NCBI GenBank assembly: GCA_040882605.1
Contig: JBBEAY010000051.1
Location: 1 to 19,650 of the forward strand
DNA length: 19,650 bases
Direction of reading: 5' to 3'
From: JAOUEA01 sp040882605
GTDB lineage: Bacteria; Actinomycetota; UBA4738; HRBIN12
In this document: piece after piece, positions 14,677 through 19,650 of the stretch
Position numbering within the stretch: the stretch's first letter is position 1
How the letters are laid out: every line of letters starts with the position of its first letter
Made by a program: the position numbers and the translations under genes
Notes under the pieces: model-generated
Databases searched by the model: none
What the model was told of the DNA's origin: nothing
What the model saw: only the letters and a program-made list of their open reading frames with translations

Positions 14677-15409
14677 CCCGAACGAGCGCCCGGCGTTCTA
14701 CGCGCTCGCACCCGGCTCTTGGCGCGACTGGTGGACCCTGCTCCACCCTCCCTACACGGTGTGGCACCTGTCCTACGTGGTGATCGGAGCCTCGCTCGCG
14801 CCCGACGTGAGCCTGCGGTGGCTGGGCCAGACGCTGCTGGCATTCTTCCTCGCGATGGGCCTCGCGGCGCACGCGCTCGACGAGCTGCATTCACGCCCAC
14901 TCGCAACGCACATCTCGAACGGCGTGCTCGTCGGGCTCGCGGTTGTCGGGCTCGCGGGCGCGGTTGTGCTCGGCGTTGACGGCGTGATCCACGTCTCCTC
15001 ATGGCTCGGTGCGTTCATCGTGGCCGGCGCCTTCCTGGTGGTCGCCTACAACCTGGAGCTTCTCGGGGGCGCGTTCCACTCCGATCTCTGGTTCGCCGTC
15101 GCGTGGGGCGGGTTCCCGGTGCTCACGGCGTACTTCGCGCAGACGGCCGAGCTGAGCTTGGCCGCTGTGGTCGCCGCGACGGCGTGCGCCGTGCTGAGCG
15201 CCGCACAGCGGGTGCTCTCGACCCCGGTCAGACGCCTGCGCCGCCACGTCGTGAGCGTGCAAGGCGAGCTGACCCTCGATAGCGGTGCCCGCGAGCCGCT
15301 CGACGAGACGGCGCTGCGCGCAGCCCCCGAGCAGGCGCTCCGCCTGCTCTCGATCGCGGTAGCGCTCGTGGCGCTCGCCCTCTTCCTCGCCGCGGCGAAA
15401 CAGGCGTAG
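14666..15409 (+). CDS. Polytopic membrane protein of unknown function, co-operonic with methyltransferase
   Basis: 247 residues with about seven predicted membrane helices (roughly 30-46, 53-70, 86-104, 113-130, 141-160, 164-182 and 226-245) and a cytosolic-looking loop 183-225 that is basic then acidic. After helix 2 there is AHALDELHSRPLATHIS (68-84), a polar, conserved-looking motif at the place where UbiA prenyltransferases carry their Asp-rich motif, but NDxxD itself is absent and the protein is short for UbiA. A role in quinone or lipid metabolism is suggested only by its tight coupling to the UbiE-like gene. Its stop codon TAG (15407-15409) is also the first half of the vapBC -35 hexamer. 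No firm family assignment. Confidence 0.8.
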   Translation: MAADPNERPAFYALAPGSWRDWWTLLHPPYTVWHLSYVVIGASLAPDVSLRWLGQTLLAFFLAMGLAAHALDELHSRPLATHISNGVLVGLAVVGLAGAVVLGVDGVIHVSSWLGAFIVAGAFLVVAYNLELLGGAFHSDLWFAVAWGGFPVLTAYFAQTAELSLAAVVAATACAVLSAAQRVLSTPVRRLRRHVVSVQGELTLDSGAREPLDETALRAAPEQALRLLSIAVALVALALFLAAAKQA

Positions 15410-15435
15410 ACATATCGCTGTCTGCTGCGTATGGT
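15407..15435 (+). promoter_or_regulatory. vapBC promoter with overlapping inverted repeat
   Basis: TAGACA (15407-15412), 17 nt, TATGGT (15430-15435), then 7 nt to the vapB ATG: the most complete promoter in the window and consistent with a leaderless vapB mRNA. AGACA-N6-TGTCT (15408-15423) is a perfect inverted repeat overlapping the -35, a likely operator for VapB/VapBC autorepression. The -35 begins at the stop codon of the upstream membrane-protein gene. Confidence 0.65.
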
Positions 15436-15442
15436 TAGATGC

Positions 15443-15694
15443 ATGCGCACTACCATCAGGCTCGATGATTCCTTGCTGGCCGAGGCGAAGACCCTCGCCG
15501 TGAAGACTGGCCGAACCCTCACCGCTGTGATCGAAGACGCGCTTCGGGCATCGCTCGCACCCCAGGCGCAGACGCCCGGCACCGAGGGCTGGACGCGACT
15601 CCCGACCGTGGGCGGCCAGGGTCTCCGCCCGGGTGTAGACCTCGATTCCACGTCGGACCTGATCGACATCATGGAGCGCGATGATCCTCGCTGA
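15443..15694 (+). CDS. vapB: VapB-type ribbon-helix-helix antitoxin
   Basis: 83-residue antitoxin. The N-terminal MRTTIRLDDSLLAEAKTLAV with TGRTLTAVIEDALR (1-36) is a ribbon-helix-helix DNA-binding domain: the beta strand TTIRLDD contacts the operator, followed by two helices. The C-terminal half (about 45-83, including WTRLPTVGGQGLRPGVDLDS) would wrap around and inhibit the toxin. The start is ATG 15443, not the in-frame ATG 15431, because the latter lies within the -10 hexamer TATGGT. The coding region overlaps the toxin gene by 14 nt, giving coupled translation, and VapB probably represses the operon through the inverted repeat at 15408-15423. Confidence 0.88.
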   Translation: MRTTIRLDDSLLAEAKTLAVKTGRTLTAVIEDALRASLAPQAQTPGTEGWTRLPTVGGQGLRPGVDLDSTSDLIDIMERDDPR

Positions 15695-16109
15695 CGTCAA
15701 CGTGCTCATCTACGCCCACCGGCAAGATGCCGTCGATCACGAGCGCTACCTCGGTTGGCTCGAGGGTTCGCTCAACGGCCACATGGCGTACGGAGTCTCC
15801 GAGCTCGTGCTGTCCAGCTTCCTGCGCATCGCGACCCACCCGAGGATCTTCGAACCGCCGAGCCGTCTGGATCAGGCTCTAGTGTTCGCCGAAACACTCC
15901 GTGCCAAGCCGAACGCGGTCAACATCGTGCCGGGGCCTCGGCACTGGTCGATCTTCGTCGATCTGTGCGAGCGTGCCGGAGCGAGGGGGAACCTCGTGCC
16001 CGACGCCTACCTTGCGGCGCTGGCGATCGAGAGCGGAAGCGACTGGATCACGACCGACCGTGATTACGCGAGGTTCCCCGGCCTCACATGGCGTCATCCG
16101 CTCGACTGA
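15681..16109 (+). CDS. vapC: VapC-type PIN-domain ribonuclease toxin
   Basis: 142-residue PIN-domain RNase, the toxin of a type II toxin-antitoxin pair; such enzymes cleave tRNA or rRNA when the antitoxin is degraded. Catalytic acidic residues expected for the fold are present: Asp5 in ADVNVLIYA, Glu41 in SELVLSSFLRI, Asp108 in VPDAYLAALAIE and Asp126 in TTDRDYARFPGLTW. The last motif is typical of the mycobacterial PIN family (Mtu_PIN). The gene appears intact, with its ATG inside the antitoxin's 3' end. It is convergent with the Ddn-like gene, 79 bp away; that gap shows no clear terminator. Confidence 0.9.
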   Translation: MILADVNVLIYAHRQDAVDHERYLGWLEGSLNGHMAYGVSELVLSSFLRIATHPRIFEPPSRLDQALVFAETLRAKPNAVNIVPGPRHWSIFVDLCERAGARGNLVPDAYLAALAIESGSDWITTDRDYARFPGLTWRHPLD

Positions 16110-16188
16110 GCGGAGCCAGCTCGCGAGCATGTCGAGGATACCGAGCGACGGAAAGCAGGCAGAGTCTTGAGACGGCGTTCGCCACTGG

Positions 16189-16602
16189 CTACGTCGCTGG
16201 CGATCGAACCAGCTCGACGACAGGGATGGTCCGTTGGGTTCCCTGTTGGTACTCACCGAACTGTGGAATATCGAGCGCCTGGCGAGAATAGATCTCGTCG
16301 CGTTCGGCCCCCGTGATCTCGGTGGCTCGAGCGGGGAACGACTCGTCACCGATCTCGATCGTGACCCCGGGGTTCGCGGTGACGTTCAGGATCCAGTGTG
16401 GGTCGGCGGTGTGGCCGCCCTTCGATGCGAAGACGTAGATGTGTCCGTCTTCCTCGCGATACATGAGGGGACTCGTGCGCTCGGTGCCGCTCTTCGCACC
16501 CCGGTGCGTCAAGAGCAGCAGCGTTGCGCCCTCGAACAAGCCGCCCACGCGACCATGGTTCGTGCGGAATCCCTCGATGATCTTCGCATTCCAGTCGGAC
16601 AT
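16189..16602 (-). CDS. Ddn-family (F420-dependent nitroreductase-like) oxidoreductase
   Basis: 137-residue split-beta-barrel protein of the deazaflavin-dependent nitroreductase family (DUF385/TIGR00026). Visible hallmarks are LLLLTHRGAKSGTERTSPLMYREEDGHIYVFASKGG (28-63), the F420-binding stretch, then HWILNVTANPGVTIEIG and ARATEITGAERDEIY. Family members use reduced cofactor F420 to reduce quinones or nitro compounds and are largely confined to F420-producing actinobacteria and related groups. ATG 16602 has an excellent ribosome-binding site (GAGGAGGG, 6-nt spacing). It lies 70 nt downstream of the UvrD2-like gene on the same strand and may be co-transcribed. Confidence 0.9.
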   Translation of the reverse strand: MSDWNAKIIEGFRTNHGRVGGLFEGATLLLLTHRGAKSGTERTSPLMYREEDGHIYVFASKGGHTADPHWILNVTANPGVTIEIGDESFPARATEITGAERDEIYSRQALDIPQFGEYQQGTQRTIPVVELVRSPAT

Positions 16603-16608
16603 CCCGGT

Positions 16609-16616
16609 CCCTCCTC
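16609..16616 (-). promoter_or_regulatory. Ribosome-binding site of the Ddn-like gene
   Basis: GAGGAGGG on the minus strand, 6 nt before the ATG at 16602; among the best Shine-Dalgarno sequences in the window, so translation is leadered, in line with a position downstream in a transcript. Confidence 0.8.
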
Positions 16617-16672
16617 GGCTCGATCTCTCGACAACGATCCTGAGGTGTTCGGTGTTCCCGCACGGCCATGAG

Positions 16673-18625
16673 TCACGCGCTCGACACGATCGCGAGCACC
16701 TCGTCGGCGTAGCGGTCGAGCTTGGTGGGGCCGATGCCCGGCACCGCGGCGAGACCGGCCCGATCCCGCGGTTTCCGCTCGGCGATCTCGACCAGTGTCG
16801 TGTCATGGAAGACCACGTACGCGGGCACGCCGTCGGTCGAGGCACGCGTGCGTCGCCACTCCCTCAGCAGGTCGAACAGCGGAGCGCCGGCGGCGCCTAG
16901 CGTCACCGGCGCTCGAGCGGCCCGCGGCGCCGCCACCGACCGCGCGGCCTCGGGCTTCACTACGCCGATCTCCAGTAGGAACGGGCTCGGCGTCGACCGC
17001 GGCTCGCGCGGCCACGACAGGAACAGGTGCTCACGCGCCCGCGTGATGCCCACGTACAACAGGCGCCGCTCCTCATCGGGATCGGCCTCGCTCTTTCGCG
17101 CCCGGAACGGCAGCTCTCCGTCGAGCAGTCGGGGCAGGAACACGGCGTCGAACTCGAGTCCCTTCGCACGGTGGTAGGTCATGAGCTGCACGCCGCGGCC
17201 TTCTCGCTCTGCGGCGAACCGATGCTCGAGCTCGGCGAGGAATCCCGCAACGCTCTCCTCGTTGCCAGCTGCGTTCGCGTACTCGGTCGCGAGCGCGCGC
17301 AGGCGCCCGAGGTCGGCCTGGCGCGTGACCTCTTCTTCACCGGCGTCGTCACCGATGCCCTCGGGGGTGTACCCGATCGCGTCGGTCACCGAGGCGACCG
17401 CCCCGGCGACGCCGACAGCGGCTGCGGCGTCGACCCGACGCAGGCGGGCGACAACCCCTCGCGGTCCCGGCCGGCGCAGGAACGACCCGTCTCGCACCTG
17501 GTACGGAACGCCCGCGGCAGCGAAGGCTTCCTCGTAAGCCTCAGAGCGCGCGTTGATGCGGTAGAGCACGGCGATCTGCTCCCAGCCGACTCCCGCGTCG
17601 TTCAGACGCCGCGCCTCGCCGACCACGAACGCGACCTCGGCAGCGGTGTCGGACAACGCACGAGCCGTCGGGTTCGGGCCGTCGCCACGGGTCGCCCGCA
17701 GGTTCTTCTCGAACCCGCCCATGGAGCGGGCCAGGGCGTTCGCGACCGTGAGCACCTGTGGCGACGAACGGTAGTTCTGCTCGAGCCGCACGACGGTCGC
17801 GTTCGGGAAACGGTCCGGGAACGTCAACAGGTGTGACGGCGACGCGCCTGTGAACGTGTAGATCGTCTGGTAATCGTCGCCGACCACGCAGAGCTCGTCG
17901 CGCCCCCCGAGCCACCGGTCGAGCAGCGCCTGCTGCAACGGGTTCACGTCCTGATACTCGTCGACCGTGAACGCTCGGAATCGGTCGCGCACGGTGCTCG
18001 CGGCCTCGGGCTCGTCGTCGAGCAGGCGAACGAGCATCAGCAGCATGTCTTCGAAATCCATGCGCCGGTCGCCCTTGGTGCGTTCGTATGCCTGGAAGGT
18101 GCGCTGCATGAGGTCTGCCGGCAGCGGTGGCGTGCGGTCCTCGGCCTCGATCGCCTCGAGGTAGCCGGCCGGGTTCACCAGCCTGTTCTTCGCCCACTCG
18201 ATCTCTCCCGCGAGCTCGCGCCGGGGCAGGAAGCGGTACGCCCCCGGAAGTCCGTTCGCGATCGGGTTCAGGATCTGGGCCTTCGTGTTCAGCACCTCAG
18301 GAAGGTCGCGCCCGGTGTGGCGGGGCCACAACGTGCCGAGCTGCCGCAGGGCCGACGCGTGGAACGTGCGAGCCTCGACTCCTTCGACCCCCAGCCGTGC
18401 GAGACGTTTCTTCAGCTCGCCTGCCGCCTTCTCGGTGAAGGTGACCGCGAGCACCGAAGCTGCGTCGAACGCCCGCGCCTGCACCTGGTGCGCGATGCGA
18501 TGCGTGATCGTGGTGGTCTTGCCCGTGCCTGCGCCCGCAAGGATCGCGACCGGCCCCCTCACGGCTTCGGCAGCCTGCCGCTGGGAGTCGTTCAGTCCGG
18601 CGAGCGGGTCGGCGGTTCCTGCCAT
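16673..18625 (-). CDS. uvrD2: UvrD2-like superfamily 1 DNA helicase with HRDC domain
   Basis: 650-residue 3'-5' DNA helicase. The motor carries Walker A GAGTGKTT (31-38), VDEYQDVN (221-228), GDDYQTIYTFTG (249-260), LEQNYRSSP (281-289), TYHRAKGLEFDAVFLP (483-498) and DEERRLLYVGITRAREHL (517-534). A C-terminal HRDC domain (about 580-647, LFDLLREWRRTRA to VPGIGPTKLDRYADEVL) gives the UvrD2 layout. The tetracysteine zinc module that links motor and HRDC in mycobacterial UvrD2 is absent: Cys246 is the only cysteine and the linker (550-580) is Ala/Arg-rich. ATG 18625 is chosen over a start at 18655 because TAGCGT ends 7 nt upstream. Likely role: DNA repair or replication-associated unwinding. Confidence 0.9.
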   Translation of the reverse strand: MAGTADPLAGLNDSQRQAAEAVRGPVAILAGAGTGKTTTITHRIAHQVQARAFDAASVLAVTFTEKAAGELKKRLARLGVEGVEARTFHASALRQLGTLWPRHTGRDLPEVLNTKAQILNPIANGLPGAYRFLPRRELAGEIEWAKNRLVNPAGYLEAIEAEDRTPPLPADLMQRTFQAYERTKGDRRMDFEDMLLMLVRLLDDEPEAASTVRDRFRAFTVDEYQDVNPLQQALLDRWLGGRDELCVVGDDYQTIYTFTGASPSHLLTFPDRFPNATVVRLEQNYRSSPQVLTVANALARSMGGFEKNLRATRGDGPNPTARALSDTAAEVAFVVGEARRLNDAGVGWEQIAVLYRINARSEAYEEAFAAAGVPYQVRDGSFLRRPGPRGVVARLRRVDAAAAVGVAGAVASVTDAIGYTPEGIGDDAGEEEVTRQADLGRLRALATEYANAAGNEESVAGFLAELEHRFAAEREGRGVQLMTYHRAKGLEFDAVFLPRLLDGELPFRARKSEADPDEERRLLYVGITRAREHLFLSWPREPRSTPSPFLLEIGVVKPEAARSVAAPRAARAPVTLGAAGAPLFDLLREWRRTRASTDGVPAYVVFHDTTLVEIAERKPRDRAGLAAVPGIGPTKLDRYADEVLAIVSSA

Positions 18626-18632
18626 GGTTGCG

Positions 18633-18638
18633 ACGCTA
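18633..18638 (-). promoter_or_regulatory. -10 hexamer TAGCGT of a leaderless uvrD2-like promoter
   Basis: TAGCGT on the minus strand, 7 nt before the ATG at 18625. It argues against the longer in-frame reading that would start at 18655 and contain the promoter. Confidence 0.6.
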
Positions 18639-18708
18639 CCAGTGCTCACGGACACGGTGGATCTGCCCTCGCGTTACAGGATCGGAGGAGAGCCGCCGAT
18701 AGGAACCT

Positions 18709-19119
18709 ATGGCTCTGGTTGACTACAGGCCGCCCGCCGACGTGTCGGGCCGCGTGCCGCTGCACTATGCAGCGCTGTTCGGCGACCTCCATCGCGCGCA
18801 AGAGATCGTGGACGCCGGCGCCGACACCGACACGATCGACCATGACGGCCAGACCCCGCTGCATTACGCCGCGCAGGGGTGCTCAGTGGCGGTGGCGGAG
18901 CTGCTGCTGTCCAACGGTGTGGCGATCGACTCCGAGGATGTCGACGGCAACACGCCGCTGTGGTGCGCGACGCTTCGCACCCGCGGCGAGGGACCGATCG
19001 TGCAGGTGCTCCTCGCCCACGGCGCCGACCCCCACCACGAGAACCGCGAGGGCCGCACTCCGGTCAAGCTCGCCAAGGCGCTCGGCGGCGCCGACATGTC
19101 GCTCCGCACCGCGAGCTGA
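18709..19119 (+). CDS. Ankyrin-repeat protein
   Basis: 136-residue protein made almost entirely of ankyrin repeats: GRVPLHYAALFGDLHRAQEI (from about 14), DGQTPLHYAAQGCSVAVAEL (46 on), DGNTPLWCATLRTRGEGPIV (79 on, with a 3-residue insertion) and a degenerate last repeat EGRTPVKLAKALGGADM. Each has the TPLHYAA turn and a GAD- or NGV-type loop. No signal peptide or enzymatic domain. Ankyrin proteins bind other proteins; the partner is unknown. A stop codon lies in frame 9 nt upstream of ATG 18709, fixing the earliest start. The ribosome-binding site is poor: AGGAA is only 3 nt away and a GGAGGAG is 18 nt away. It is divergent from the UvrD2-like gene with 83 bp between. Confidence 0.88.
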   Translation: MALVDYRPPADVSGRVPLHYAALFGDLHRAQEIVDAGADTDTIDHDGQTPLHYAAQGCSVAVAELLLSNGVAIDSEDVDGNTPLWCATLRTRGEGPIVQVLLAHGADPHHENREGRTPVKLAKALGGADMSLRTAS

Positions 19120-19171
19120 CCTCAGCGATCGAACCCTCCGCTTCAGCCTCGGCCTTATCTCGCGTCGGGAC

Positions 19172-19177
19172 TACCCT
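19172..19177 (+). promoter_or_regulatory. -10 hexamer TACCCT of a leaderless promoter
   Basis: TACCCT, then TGAACGG (7 nt), then the ATG at 19185. No -35 and no Shine-Dalgarno seen. Confidence 0.55.
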
Positions 19178-19184
19178 TGAACGG

Positions 19185-19650
19185 ATGAGCGATCGCCCTA
19201 TGACCCTCGGCGCCCTGCGCGCGTCCGGCTTCCCCGACCGCACGGTGAAGCAGGAGCTGCGCGGCAACCTGCTCGCGAAGCTCACCTCCGATGAAGAGCT
19301 GTTCCCCGGGCTCGTCGGCTTCGACGATTCCGTGCTGCCCGCTCTCGAGCGCGGGATCCTCGCCGGCCACGACCTGATCCTGCTGGGGGAGCGGGGGCAG
19401 GCCAAGACGCGCCTGGTGCGAGCGCTGGTGCAGCTGCTCGACGAGCTCACGCCGGTGATCGAGGGCACCGATACCAACGACCATCCGTACCGGCCGATCA
19501 GCGCGCATGGACGGGCGCTCGTAGCCGAGCGCGGCGACGAGACGCCTCTCGTCTGGATCGGCCGCGACGATCGATACGCCGAGAAGCTCGCCACTCCCGA
19601 CACGAGCGTCGGCGACCTGATCGGCGACGTCGACCCGATCAAGGTGGCCG
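19185..19650 (+). CDS. MoxR / Mg-chelatase-like AAA+ ATPase, N-terminal part
   Basis: The gene runs off the right edge; 155 residues are visible. The sequence LVGFDDSVLPALERGILAGHDLILLGERG (42-71) resembles the start of the magnesium-chelatase/MoxR AAA+ group. The P-loop reads GERGQAKT (68-75), with Ala where the usual GxGK[ST] has Gly. After it, DNHPYRP-like sequence (TNDHPYRPISAHGRALVAE, 97-115) and RDDRYAEKLATPDTSVGDLIGDVDPIKVA (127-155) are conserved-looking and characteristic of a longer Mg-chelatase-like subgroup, often next to a von Willebrand A-domain gene. Walker B and later motifs are beyond the window. Role uncertain: chaperone-like remodelling rather than chlorophyll synthesis is likely in this context. 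ATG 19185 is supported by the upstream TACCCT. Confidence 0.8.
   Translation, partial: MSDRPMTLGALRASGFPDRTVKQELRGNLLAKLTSDEELFPGLVGFDDSVLPALERGILAGHDLILLGERGQAKTRLVRALVQLLDELTPVIEGTDTNDHPYRPISAHGRALVAERGDETPLVWIGRDDRYAEKLATPDTSVGDLIGDVDPIKVA

Noticed and set aside
16110..16188. GCTCGCGAGC palindrome in the vapC/Ddn convergent gap as a terminator
   Set aside because: Stem has no loop and no U-tract; such short palindromes are common at this GC content.

Overview
This is about 19.65 kb of high-GC, densely packed bacterial chromosome, most likely from an actinobacterium (Actinomycetota). The evidence is an AdnA/AdnB-type helicase-nuclease pair, a UvrD2-type helicase with a C-terminal HRDC domain, a Ddn-family (F420-type) oxidoreductase, a VapBC pair of the mycobacterial PIN type, an M50 protease with CBS domains like Rip3, DUF5317 and PGPGW membrane proteins, and many start codons placed 6-7 bases after a TANNNT hexamer, the usual actinobacterial leaderless arrangement. 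No tRNA, rRNA, CRISPR array or insertion sequence was seen. The order or genus cannot be fixed from this window.

Layout. 1-5236 (minus strand): an M50/CBS membrane protease, then adnA-like and adnB-like genes; adnB runs off the left edge. 5341-6714 (plus): a DNA photolyase, convergent with a DUF72 gene (6718-7635, minus) that lies 16 nt downstream of a small PGPGW membrane protein. 8334-11599: two plus-strand NarL/LuxR-type (HisKA_3) sensor histidine kinases that share an N-terminal membrane domain and have no response regulator nearby. Between them, on the minus strand, is a 27-codon ORF with a ribosome-binding site and a bidirectional terminator; the leader beside it carries a CCCCCATTTGGGGG palindrome and three GGGGGACA repeats. 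11445-12107 (minus): a DUF5317 membrane protein whose 3' end overlaps the second kinase tail to tail. 12231-13094 (plus): a DUF2236/MpaB-type oxygenase. 13166-15409 (plus): an operon of a HAD class IIA phosphatase, a UbiE/MenG-like methyltransferase and an unknown polytopic membrane protein. 15443-16109 (plus): vapBC. 16189-18625 (minus): UvrD2-like helicase followed by a Ddn-like protein. 18709-19119 (plus): an ankyrin-repeat protein. 19185 to the right edge (plus): a MoxR/Mg-chelatase-like AAA+ ATPase, incomplete.

Much of the window concerns DNA damage: AdnAB (double-strand-break end resection), photolyase (UV damage) and UvrD2 are housekeeping repair functions with host-like codon use. The most unusual part is about 8.3-10.9 kb. 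The first kinase and the N-terminal half of the second have visibly weaker GC3 bias than their neighbours (hand counts of about 66-70% against about 85%), and the bias returns to host-like inside the second kinase just before its histidine box. Together with the tiny hydrophobic peptide gene and the repeated G-rich motifs, this looks like a partly foreign or recombined signalling cassette. That is the best candidate here for something undescribed, but the functional link between peptide and kinases is inference only.
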